64,000 nucleotides of DNA from Planctomycetota bacterium (lineage in GTDB: Bacteria > Planctomycetota > B15-G4), in NCBI GenBank assembly GCA_021604805.1, contig BQJR01000003.1, positions 1-64,000 on the forward strand. Reading direction: 5' to 3'. Position numbers and translations under genes: made by a program. The notes beneath the pieces were generated by a model. That model saw only the letters and a list, made by a program, of their open reading frames with translations, searched no databases and was not told where the DNA came from. Positions 55,765 to 63,419 of the stretch are shown here, in pieces. Position 1 is the stretch's first letter. Each line of letters begins with the position of its first letter.

Positions 55765-56910
55765 GTGCGCCTCGGAACCCTCGCCGTCCACGCCGGGCAG
55801 ACGCCCGACCCCACCACCGGTGCGATCATGACGCCGGTCTTCTGCACCTCCACCTATGTGCAGGAGTACCCCAACGTGGTGAAGGACGGCCACGACTACT
55901 CACGCGGCAAGAACCCCACGCGCACGGCACTGCAAGACAACCTCGCCGCGCTCGAGGGTGGGCGCTTCGGGTTGTGCTTCTCCAGCGGGCTGGCCTCGAT
56001 CCACACCGTGATCACGGCGCTGTGTAAGCCCGGCGACCGCATCGTGTGCGGCAACGATCTCTACGGCGGCACCTTCCGACTGTTCCGCAAGGTGTTCGAG
56101 CCCTACGGCATCACACTCGACGTTGTCGACAGCACCGACCTCGACGCCCTGGCCGCCGCGCTGCAACAACCCGCCAAGGTGCTCTGGCTCGAGACCCCCA
56201 CCAACCCGCTGCTCAACATCACCGACCTGGCCGCCGCCGCCGAACTCGGGCACAAAGCCGGCGCCGTGGTCTGCTGCGACAACACCTTCGCCACGCCCTA
56301 CCTGCAGCGCCCGCTCGAGCTGGGTTGCGACCTCGTGATGCACAGCACCACGAAGTACCTCGGCGGTCACAGCGACGTGATCGGCGGCGCACTGGTGGTC
56401 AACGACGAGAAGCTCCACGAACAACTCGCCTTCCTCCAGTTCGCCGTCGGTGCGGTGCCCGGACCGCAAGACTGCTTCCTGCTGCTGCGCGGCACGAAGA
56501 CGCTGCACGTGCGCATGCAGCGTCACTGCGAGAACGCCGCGGTGATCGCCAGCTGGCTCGGCGAACACCCGAAGGTGAGCAAGGTCTACTACCCCGGTCT
56601 GCCCACACACAAGAACCACGCCGTCGCCGCGCAACAGATGAAAGACTTCGGCGGCATGATCTCCTTCGTGCTGAAGGGATCGGTGGAAGACGGCATGGCC
56701 ATGACCGCGCGCACGAAGGTGTTCGCCTTGGCTGAGAGTCTCGGTGGCGTGGAGTCGCTCATCGAGCACCCGCCGTCGATGACGCACGCGTCGATCCCGG
56801 CGGAGCAGCGTCGCGCTTCAGGTCTCGACGACGGACTGATCCGACTTTCGGTCGGCATCGAAGACGTCGACGACTTGCTCGCCGACCTCGAGCAAGCCAT
56901 CGAAGGTTAA
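55765..56910 (+). CDS. Cystathionine gamma-synthase / gamma-lyase family PLP enzyme
   Basis: 381 aa with a GTG start preceded by GGAG. Marks of the Cys/Met-metabolism family: TPVFCTSTYVQ, YSRGKNPTRTALQDNLAALEGG, the SGLASIHTVI cofactor loop, ETPTNPLLNITDL, CDNTFATPYLQRPLELG, and STTKYLGGHSDVIGG with the PLP-binding lysine (in STTKY). The family makes or cleaves cystathionine in methionine and cysteine metabolism; synthase and lyase cannot be told apart reliably by eye, so no symbol is given. Its stop overlaps that of the HU-like gene by 3 bases on the other strand. Confidence 0.92.
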   Translation: MRLGTLAVHAGQTPDPTTGAIMTPVFCTSTYVQEYPNVVKDGHDYSRGKNPTRTALQDNLAALEGGRFGLCFSSGLASIHTVITALCKPGDRIVCGNDLYGGTFRLFRKVFEPYGITLDVVDSTDLDALAAALQQPAKVLWLETPTNPLLNITDLAAAAELGHKAGAVVCCDNTFATPYLQRPLELGCDLVMHSTTKYLGGHSDVIGGALVVNDEKLHEQLAFLQFAVGAVPGPQDCFLLLRGTKTLHVRMQRHCENAAVIASWLGEHPKVSKVYYPGLPTHKNHAVAAQQMKDFGGMISFVLKGSVEDGMAMTARTKVFALAESLGGVESLIEHPPSMTHASIPAEQRRASGLDDGLIRLSVGIEDVDDLLADLEQAIEG

Positions 56911-57329
56911 GCGTCGGGGCCGCTCACGCGTTCGCGCATCACGCGTCCGACCTTGAACTTCACGACCTTCTTCGGCGGCACGTCGACCTTCTCGAGCGTG
57001 CGCGGGTTCTGTGCGCGACGCGCCTGACGCTCGCGCACCTCGAACACGCCGAAGTCGCGGAACTCGAGCCGGTTGCCCTGGCCGAGCTCTTGGATGATCT
57101 CGTCGAGGAACATTTGCACCACGGTCTTGGTGACGACCTTCGTCTCGCCGGTGCGCTCCGCGATGCGATTCACCAGATCCTTCTTGGTGACGGTGCGCGC
57201 GCTGCGCGGCCCCGGTTCACTGCCGGAACGGGAGGGGCTGCTCGGACCGGGCTCGCCGCTCGAAGCGGACGCGGCATCAGCCTCGACATGCTCGTCGGCA
57301 GGATTCACAGAAGGGTCCAACTCACGCAC
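56907..57329 (-). CDS. HU/IHF-family DNA-binding protein with N-terminal extension
   Basis: 140 aa. The last 95 residues are a standard HU/IHF fold: TVTKKDLVNRIAERTGETK, FLDEIIQELGQGNRLEFRDFGVFEVRERQARRAQNPRT, and PPKKVVKFKVGRVMRERV. About 48 residues rich in Ser, Pro, Gly and acidic residues precede it, unlike ordinary 90-aa HU. GTG 57329 is chosen because GGGAG lies 9 nt upstream and the promoter starts transcription near 57411; a start closer to the HU fold cannot be excluded. Confidence 0.85.
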   Translation of the reverse strand: MRELDPSVNPADEHVEADAASASSGEPGPSSPSRSGSEPGPRSARTVTKKDLVNRIAERTGETKVVTKTVVQMFLDEIIQELGQGNRLEFRDFGVFEVRERQARRAQNPRTLEKVDVPPKKVVKFKVGRVMRERVSGPDA

Positions 57330-57417
57330 ACGCCAGCTCTCCCTGAAAACGCCCGAGGGGGTCGCTCGGCGACTGGCGCGCTCCGACGCGGCCACGGTTC
57401 GAGCAACCGTCCGGGCG

Positions 57418-57445
57418 AGTCTATCGGCCGACAAACTCTTGTCAA
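57418..57445 (-). promoter_or_regulatory. Promoter of the HU-like gene
   Basis: On the minus strand a perfect TTGACA (57440-57445), a 16-bp spacer and TAGACT (57418-57423, 4 of 6). It begins 9 bp after the dtd stop, so the HU-like gene can be made independently of trpS-dtd. Leader of about 82 nt. Confidence 0.65.
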
Positions 57446-57453
57446 GAAAGCGC

Positions 57454-57930
57454 TTAGGCGTGGGGCTCGGTGCCCACAGGCGGATGTCGCTGGGCGCTGT
57501 CGAGCACCAGGGTGAAGGGGCCGTCGTTGCGCAGCTCGACCTGCATGTTCGCGCCGAAGCGCCCCTGAGCCACGTGCACACCCGCGCGCTCCAGGCAGGC
57601 TGCGAAGTGCTGCACGAGTGCGGCTCCTTGCTCGGGCGGTGCTGCGCGCAGGAAGGACGGGCGACGACCCTTGCGCCAGTCGGCGGCGAGCGTGAACTGC
57701 GGGACGACCAGCGCCGCGCCGTTCACGTCGAGCAGCGAGCGGTCGCCGTGGTCGGCGTCCTTCGGGAACACGCGCAGGTTCGCGACCTTGTTGGCGAGCC
57801 ATTCGATGTCGCCCGCGTCATCGCCGTTGAGCGCGCAAGTCAGCAGACACAAGCCGCGCTCGATCTCCCCCACGACCTCGTCGTCGACCCACACACGCGC
57901 CCGACTCACGCGCTGCGCCACGACGATCAC
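57454..57930 (-). CDS. dtd: D-aminoacyl-tRNA deacylase
   Basis: 158 aa. Removes D-amino acids (and mischarged Gly from tRNA-Ala) from tRNA. Marks: MIVVAQRVSRARVWVD, NKVANLRVFPKD, ADWRKGRRPSFLRA, and the C-terminal GP motif RNDGPFTLVLD. The usual SQFTL motif reads PQFTL: Ser77 is Pro, while Thr80 is kept. Overlaps the trpS stop by 4 nt, so both are in one operon. Confidence 0.93.
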   Translation of the reverse strand: MIVVAQRVSRARVWVDDEVVGEIERGLCLLTCALNGDDAGDIEWLANKVANLRVFPKDADHGDRSLLDVNGAALVVPQFTLAADWRKGRRPSFLRAAPPEQGAALVQHFAACLERAGVHVAQGRFGANMQVELRNDGPFTLVLDSAQRHPPVGTEPHA

Positions 57931-58934
57931 GCGCGCAGATCCCCCACCGGCGCGCCGCGCAAGCCCACCGCCTCGCGCGCCTTGCCCACGACTTCCTGAG
58001 CCAAGCGACGCGCGTGCTTCGCGCCCGCGGCGAGCACGTCGTCCACGTAGTCGGGTTGCGCGACCAATTCACGACGACGTTCGCGCGCGTCACCGAAGCG
58101 TTCGTCGATGGCTTGCAGCAACGCCTTCTTCGCGTCGCCGTAACCGTAGCCGCCCGCGCTCAAGCGTTGCGCCATCTCCGCGGCCTGCTCCGGCGTGGCG
58201 ACGAGTTTGTAGATCAGGTACGCGTTGCAGGTCTCGGGGTCCTTGGCTTCGTCGACCCCTTTGCTGTCCGTCACGATCGACATGACGCGCTTCTTGAGCG
58301 GCTTGCCCTCGGCGAAGATCGCGATGGTGTTGTCGTAGCTCTTGCTCATCTTCTGGCCGTCGATGCCTGGCACCACCGCTGCGCTCTGCACGAGCCGCGC
58401 CTCGGGCCGCACGAAGACCTCGCAGTCGTAAGCGGCATGGAAGGAGTCGGCCATGTCTTGGGTCATCTCGATGTGCTGCACCTGGTCCTTGCCGACCGGC
58501 ACCACGTTCGTGCCGTAGATCAGGATGTCGGCGGCCATCAGCACCGGGTAGAAGAACAAGCCCGCGCGCGGCTTGATGCCCCGCGCCACCTTGTCCTTGT
58601 ACGAGGTGGCGCGCTCGAGCAGACCCAAGCCGGTGCAGGTGGAGAGCAACCAAGTGAGCTCGCAGACCTCCGGCACATCGGATTGCCGGAACAGCACGGC
58701 CTTGTTCGGATCCAGACCGAGCGCCAGGTAGTCGAGCGCCAAGTCGCGCACCATCTGCGGCAAGCGCTGCCTGTCTTGCATGGTCGTGAGCGCGTGGAAG
58801 TCGGCGATGAAGTAGAGCGCTTCGCCCTGCTCCTGGAGCTCCACGTACTGTCGGATCGCGCCGAAGTAGTTGCCCAAGTGCGCCATGCCACTGGGCTGGA
58901 TGCCCGAGAGGATGCGCTGGGGTGAGGAAGTCAA
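57927..58934 (-). CDS. trpS: Tryptophanyl-tRNA synthetase
   Basis: 335 aa class I synthetase. The HIGH-like motif lies in SGIQPSGMAHLGNYFGAI, the KMSKS loop reads GQKMSKSYDNTI, and YPVLMAADILIY and VGKDQVQHIEMTQDMA complete the Trp/ATP pocket. It charges the tRNA-Trp found at 51672. Downstream dtd overlaps by 4 nt. Confidence 0.96.
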   Translation of the reverse strand: MTSSPQRILSGIQPSGMAHLGNYFGAIRQYVELQEQGEALYFIADFHALTTMQDRQRLPQMVRDLALDYLALGLDPNKAVLFRQSDVPEVCELTWLLSTCTGLGLLERATSYKDKVARGIKPRAGLFFYPVLMAADILIYGTNVVPVGKDQVQHIEMTQDMADSFHAAYDCEVFVRPEARLVQSAAVVPGIDGQKMSKSYDNTIAIFAEGKPLKKRVMSIVTDSKGVDEAKDPETCNAYLIYKLVATPEQAAEMAQRLSAGGYGYGDAKKALLQAIDERFGDARERRRELVAQPDYVDDVLAAGAKHARRLAQEVVGKAREAVGLRGAPVGDLRA

Positions 58935-58964
58935 GGCGGGTCTCCGAGGATGCTGGACGCTCGG

Positions 58965-58994
58965 ACCCTAGCGCCCGCATGGGCCACAGCTCAA
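58965..58994 (-). promoter_or_regulatory. Candidate trpS promoter
   Basis: On the minus strand TTGAGC (58989-58994), an 18-bp spacer and TAGGGT (58965-58970), with a leader of about 25 nt. The boxes are weak matches. Confidence 0.35.
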
Positions 58995-59039
58995 GGCTCC
59001 GGGCTTGAGACGCGCCGGTCAGCTTGCCAACGTGGTCCG

Positions 59040-60659
59040 GTGCCCACGCCCGCCCCCCGACACACCGAGCCCGACGCCGCGCTGCGCCCTGCGCGGAGTG
59101 CGCGTGTCGACGGCGCCCCCACGACAGCTCCGCGCACCACGCTCGCACTGCGGCGTGCACTCCGCGAGGCCTTGCTCGCTGGCAGCGTGGCCTTGCTGCT
59201 CGGCGCCTGCTCGTCCTTTCCGCAACTCGACCTGAACCCGCTGCTGCGCGTGGAACACACGCCCGACGGCGCCACCGAGGTCGAAGCGCTCGGACCGATC
59301 CTCGCCTGGCGCTCCGGCCCCGACGGCCTGAGTCACGCGCTGCGCCCGCTCTACCAACACAAGGCCAACTTCGGCCACGGCGTCACCGACTGGCTGGCGC
59401 CCTTCGGTCGTCGCTTCGAAGTCCCCGACGGCGTGCGCTGGCGCTTCTGGCCGCTGGTCTGGACCGGCGAAACGCGCGAGAGCCTCACCGGCGAAGAGTG
59501 GGACACGGTGATCTTCCCGATCGTCTACGCGGGCGGCGGCCCCGAACAGGGCGACGGCTACTTCGCCATCTGGCCGCTCGGCGGACGCATCCGCAACGTG
59601 TTCGGCCTCGAGACCTTCGACTTCTTCCTGTGGCCGTTCTTCTCGCGCATCGAGATGGACATCACCGAGCAGAGCACCTCATGGACGGTGCTGCTCGGTG
59701 GCGGCTGGACCACCGGCGGCCCCCGCGACGGCAGCTGGCGCGCGCTGCCTTTCTACCGTCATCGCCTGGTCGATCACGCCGACGGCACGCCACGCACCGA
59801 TCAACACACCGTGCTCTGGCCCTTCTTTACCTGGGGCGACGACTTCCAAGACACCAAGTCGCCGAGCAAGCGCTACGCCTTCTGGCCGCTGTTCTCCTGG
59901 GAGCAGAGCCAGAGCTGGTTGCGCAGCACGTGGCTGTGGCCCTTCTTCCGCTGGAATCGCTCGACGGATCCGTCCACGAGCGAAGGCGGTGAGTTCCTCT
60001 ACGACCTGCCCTGGCCGATCTTCCGCTGGTCGCACGACGACGTGAAGGACGTGTTCCGCATCTTCCCGCTCTACTCGCGCCAGACCACCGACGAGATCGA
60101 CTCCATCTGGTCGCTGATCCTCTTCTGGTGGCGCGAGCAATACGGTCGCACCACGGATCCCGATGCCGATCTGGGTGACGAGCTGCGCTGGCCGCCGCGC
60201 GACATGCATCGGCAAGACAGTCACGTGTTCCCCTTCTGGCATCGCGGGCGTCGCACGGTCGAGGGTCGCGAGGGCGCGGACACGCAGCTCCAGGTCTGGC
60301 CGCTGTTCCACACCGACACGCACGTGGCCGGCCGTCACGACGACGCCTTCCCCTCGCTCGTGCCCGTGCGCCACTACGAGTTCCTGCGCCCCGTCGAGGA
60401 ACTCTACTCACCGTTCTGGACGCTCTGGCGTCATCGTTCGCGCCCCGGTGCCGAAGAGACTCGACTGCTCTTCGACACCGTGCTCTGGAAGCACTCCGAG
60501 GAGGGACTCAGAATCAGCCTCCCGTTCCTCTATTCTCGTGTGCCGCTGGCCGACGCGACCGCGCGTCACCAGTACTTGTGGGGCCTCGTCGGCCATCGCA
60601 ACGACGAGGCGGGCATGGCCTCACTCTCGATCTTGGGACTCCCGCTTTGGCAACGCTGA
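59040..60659 (+). CDS. Lipoprotein with Trp-Pro-aromatic repeats, upstream of mlaEFD
   Basis: 539 aa from GTG 59040 (an ATG at 58950 would add 30 residues but leaves no room for a promoter). A signal peptide ends in the lipobox LLGAC (Cys57). The mature part has about 15 copies of a short motif of the form WPLF/WPFF/FPLY followed by an aromatic or Arg (near residues 136, 157, 177, 197, 235, 258, 280, 298, 323, 340, 360, 396, 418, 455, 492 and 531), 17-40 residues apart. The alternating aromatic pattern suggests beta strands, perhaps a barrel or propeller in or at the outer membrane. I do not recognise the family. The stop overlaps the mlaE start, so it is probably part of the same transport operon. 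Confidence 0.8.
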   Translation: MPTPAPRHTEPDAALRPARSARVDGAPTTAPRTTLALRRALREALLAGSVALLLGACSSFPQLDLNPLLRVEHTPDGATEVEALGPILAWRSGPDGLSHALRPLYQHKANFGHGVTDWLAPFGRRFEVPDGVRWRFWPLVWTGETRESLTGEEWDTVIFPIVYAGGGPEQGDGYFAIWPLGGRIRNVFGLETFDFFLWPFFSRIEMDITEQSTSWTVLLGGGWTTGGPRDGSWRALPFYRHRLVDHADGTPRTDQHTVLWPFFTWGDDFQDTKSPSKRYAFWPLFSWEQSQSWLRSTWLWPFFRWNRSTDPSTSEGGEFLYDLPWPIFRWSHDDVKDVFRIFPLYSRQTTDEIDSIWSLILFWWREQYGRTTDPDADLGDELRWPPRDMHRQDSHVFPFWHRGRRTVEGREGADTQLQVWPLFHTDTHVAGRHDDAFPSLVPVRHYEFLRPVEELYSPFWTLWRHRSRPGAEETRLLFDTVLWKHSEEGLRISLPFLYSRVPLADATARHQYLWGLVGHRNDEAGMASLSILGLPLWQR

Positions 60660-61471
60660 TCGCGTCGAGCCTCGAGACCTTGCAGGAACGCGGACGCGCG
60701 CTGCGCGCGACCGTGCGCGAAGCTGGCTACGCGGTGCGCGTGCTCGGCAGCGCGCTGGCCTGCCTGCCGCGCGACCTCGTGCACCGACGTCGCTTCGTGC
60801 TCGACCAACTCGGCGTGTGCGGACTCTCACCGCTCCCGGTGGTCTGCGTGGTCGGCCTCTTCACCGGCATGATCCTGGCGTTGCAGATCGGCATCGAGCT
60901 GCAGAGCTTCGGTCAGGCCGAACGCATCGCCGACATCGTGGGCGTGGTGCTCTTCCGCGAGATGGGCCCGTTCATGGTCGCGATGATCCTCACGGCCAGC
61001 GTGGGCTCCGCGATGTCCGCGGAGATCGGCACCATGGCTGTGTCCGAGGAGATCGACGCGCTCGAGTGCATGTCCGTCGACCCGATCTCTTTCCTGGTGA
61101 TGCCGCGCGTGTTGGCCATGGCGCTCATGACGCCCTTGCTCACGTTCGTGGGCAACGTGCTGGGTGTGGTCGGTGGCTGCATCGTCGCGCGCACGCAGCT
61201 CGACGTCCCCGTGGACGTGTACATCCGCGGCGTGATGACCTCGCTCGAAGCCGACCTCGACAGCCTCGGTCCCTTGCCCGAAGAGATCGTCACCGGCTGC
61301 ATCAAGGCGCTCATCTTCGGGCTGATCATCGCGGCCATCAGTTGCTCGGCCGGACTGCAAGCGCGCGGCGGCGCCATCGGTGTGGGCCGCGCGGTGCGCT
61401 CCGCCGTGATCCGTTGCTTCCTGATGCTGATCATCATCGGCTACTACGTCTCGTGGATGTTCTTCCGATGA
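60647..61471 (+). CDS. mlaE: MCE/Mla-type ABC transporter permease
   Basis: 274 aa from TTG 60647 (297 aa if GTG 60578 is used). Inner-membrane permease of a phospholipid transporter. Marks: PVVCVVGLFTGMILALQIG, LFREMGPFMVAMILTASVGSAMSAEIGTMAVSEEIDALECM, and PRVLAMALMTPLLTFVGNVLG, with about five membrane helices. The TTG start lies inside the end of the lipoprotein gene (13-base overlap); the stop overlaps mlaF by 4 nt. Confidence 0.92.
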   Translation: MATLIASSLETLQERGRALRATVREAGYAVRVLGSALACLPRDLVHRRRFVLDQLGVCGLSPLPVVCVVGLFTGMILALQIGIELQSFGQAERIADIVGVVLFREMGPFMVAMILTASVGSAMSAEIGTMAVSEEIDALECMSVDPISFLVMPRVLAMALMTPLLTFVGNVLGVVGGCIVARTQLDVPVDVYIRGVMTSLEADLDSLGPLPEEIVTGCIKALIFGLIIAAISCSAGLQARGGAIGVGRAVRSAVIRCFLMLIIIGYYVSWMFFR

Positions 61472-62208
61472 TCGAGATGAGCAACGTCTTCAAGACCTTC
61501 GGCGACAACGCCGTGCTGCGCGACTTCTCCATGAAGGTCGACGAAGGTGAAACCCTGGTGATCCTGGGTCGCTCGGGCACGGGCAAGAGCGTCACGCTGA
61601 AACACATCGTGGGCCTGATCCAGCCCGACAAGGGCAGCATCAAGGTCGACGGCCGCAGCGTGATCGGCGCGAACCGCAAGCAGCTCAGCGCCATCCGAGA
61701 CGACGTCGCCTATCTCTTCCAGAGCGGCGCGCTCGTGAACTGGATGACCGTGCGCGACAACGTGGCGCTCTCACTCGTGGAGAGCCGCAGCGTGCCGCGC
61801 CGCGAGATCGATGAGCGCGTCGACGAATCGCTGGCCTCGCTCGGCATGCTCGAAGCCGCCGACCGCATGCCCGCCGACATCTCGGGCGGCATGCGCAAGC
61901 GCGCCGCCCTCGCACGCGTGCTGGTGCAAGGCCCGCGCGCCATCCTCTACGACGAACCCACCGCCGGCCTCGACCCGATCATGGCGCGCACCGTGGGCGA
62001 GCTGATCAACGAAGTGCAGTCGAGCGGACAGCGCGCCGCGATCGTCGTGACGCACGACCTCGAACTGGCTTTCAGCGTGGCGACCACGCTCGCGCTGCAT
62101 CACGAAGGCAAGCTCGTCGAGCTGGCCGAGCCCGACGCGTTCAAGCAGAGCCAACACCCCGTCATCCGTTCCTTCCTCGATGGAACGGTGCAGGAGTCCG
62201 GAACATGA
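61468..62208 (+). CDS. mlaF: MCE/Mla-type ABC transporter ATPase
   Basis: 246 aa. Walker A GRSGTGKS, Q-loop near AYLFQSGALVNWMT, signature SGGMRKRAALARVL, Walker B AILYDEPTAGLDP, and H-loop VVTHDLELA. It powers lipid transport together with the MlaE permease. ATG 61468 overlaps the mlaE stop by 4 nt; the long open frame upstream is a shadow. Confidence 0.95.
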   Translation: MIEMSNVFKTFGDNAVLRDFSMKVDEGETLVILGRSGTGKSVTLKHIVGLIQPDKGSIKVDGRSVIGANRKQLSAIRDDVAYLFQSGALVNWMTVRDNVALSLVESRSVPRREIDERVDESLASLGMLEAADRMPADISGGMRKRAALARVLVQGPRAILYDEPTAGLDPIMARTVGELINEVQSSGQRAAIVVTHDLELAFSVATTLALHHEGKLVELAEPDAFKQSQHPVIRSFLDGTVQESGT

Positions 62209-63419
62209 GCTCCCCCCGCACCGACGCCCTGCTGGGCCTCGTCTTCTTCGGCGCGTTGATCGGCCTCGGTGCCGTGACCATCGCGCTGTCCGACTTCGCT
62301 TTCGATCGCGAGACCTTCACGATCGAGCTCTACAGCGAAGACGTCGGTTACCTGCGCTCGGGCGATCCCGTGCTGCTGCACGGCATGGCCTCGGGCAAGG
62401 TGATGGGCATCGAACGCCTCGACGCGCCGCGCGTGCTCTCGACCCGTCAACGCAATCCCGAGCAGCCGCCCAAGAACGTGGAGACGTCGGTGCGCATCAC
62501 GGTGCGGCTCGACGTCGACCCCTTCCTGCACCTCAAGCCCGACTTCCAGATCCTGATCGAGGACCGCGGCTTGCTGGGCGGCAAGTTGATCCGCATCGAG
62601 GCGGGCGGCGCCGAGGGCAGCGTGCCAACCGACACACAACTCGTGGCGGTGGCTTCGGAGACGGTGCTGCAGTCGGCGGGTTCGATCTTGGAAGAGAACC
62701 GCGAGTCGCTGCGCAGGACGATGTCGAACCTGGAGAGCATCACCGACACCGTGGCAAAGGGTGAGGGCACCATCGGGCGCCTGGTGAACGACGGCGGCGT
62801 GGCCGACACCTTGGAGCGCGTGCTCGACACCGCCGGCGGCCTGCTCGACGACGTGGCCGCGGGCGAAGGCACGCTCGGCCGACTCATGACCGACGACGAG
62901 ATCTACGAAGACCTGCAGCAGATCACCGGCGACCTGCGCGGCTTCACCGATCGCATCGCGCGCGGCGAAGGCACCGTGGGCAAGCTCGTGCAAGACGACG
63001 CGCTCTACAACAACGCCAACCAGGTCTTCGAAGACCTCACGGCCGTGTCCGAGAAGCTCGCCGCGGGCGAGGGCACACTCGGCAAGTTGCTCACCGACGA
63101 CGCGCTCCACACCGACGTGTCCGAGCTGGCCAGCAACCTGCGCGAGCTCACCGACGGCCTCGCCGAGGGCAAGGGCTCACTCGGCAAGATGTTCCAGGAC
63201 GACGAGCTCTACACGAACCTCAACGACTCCTTCGGCCAGCTCTCCGAGTTGCTCGAAGGCGTGCAGAACGGAGACGGCCTGCTCGCCGCGCTGATCAGCG
63301 ACGAGCAGCTCGCCGACGACTTCCGCTCGATCATGAGCCAAGTGCTCGGCGCCATCGAAGACGCGCGCGAGACGACCCCCGTGCAGAGCGTGGGCTCGTT
63401 CCTGTTCGGAACCTTCTAA
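62205..63419 (+). CDS. mlaD: MCE-domain substrate-binding protein with 34-residue repeats (MlaD-like)
   Basis: 404 aa, about twice the length of Escherichia coli MlaD. N-terminal membrane anchor (about residues 10-29), then an MCE domain (about 36-145; YSEDVGYLRSGDPVLLHGMASGKV and DFQILIEDRGLLGGKLIRI). The rest is a helical region with six repeats of GEGTxGxLxxDD type, beginning at residues 186, 220, 254, 288, 322 and 356. MCE rings form hexamers; the repeat region may build a long periplasmic tube. It ends VQSVGSFLFGTF. Overlaps mlaF by 4 nt, and its stop overlaps the convergent radical SAM gene. Confidence 0.92.
   Translation: MSSPRTDALLGLVFFGALIGLGAVTIALSDFAFDRETFTIELYSEDVGYLRSGDPVLLHGMASGKVMGIERLDAPRVLSTRQRNPEQPPKNVETSVRITVRLDVDPFLHLKPDFQILIEDRGLLGGKLIRIEAGGAEGSVPTDTQLVAVASETVLQSAGSILEENRESLRRTMSNLESITDTVAKGEGTIGRLVNDGGVADTLERVLDTAGGLLDDVAAGEGTLGRLMTDDEIYEDLQQITGDLRGFTDRIARGEGTVGKLVQDDALYNNANQVFEDLTAVSEKLAAGEGTLGKLLTDDALHTDVSELASNLRELTDGLAEGKGSLGKMFQDDELYTNLNDSFGQLSELLEGVQNGDGLLAALISDEQLADDFRSIMSQVLGAIEDARETTPVQSVGSFLFGTF
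62760..63371 (+). repeat. 102-bp coding repeat array in mlaD (6 copies)
   Basis: Six in-frame units of exactly 34 codons (102 bp), each opening with GEGT or a variant (GEGT four times, GKGS, GDGL). The spacing is invariant although the DNA and most residues between the motifs have diverged, which points to selection on structure and not recent duplication. Confidence 0.85.

Noticed and set aside
60163..61467. Long N-terminal extension of MlaF (435 codons)
   Set aside because: It runs antiparallel in composition to real domains, lies in another frame of the lipoprotein and mlaE, and the ABC domain starts at ATG 61468.
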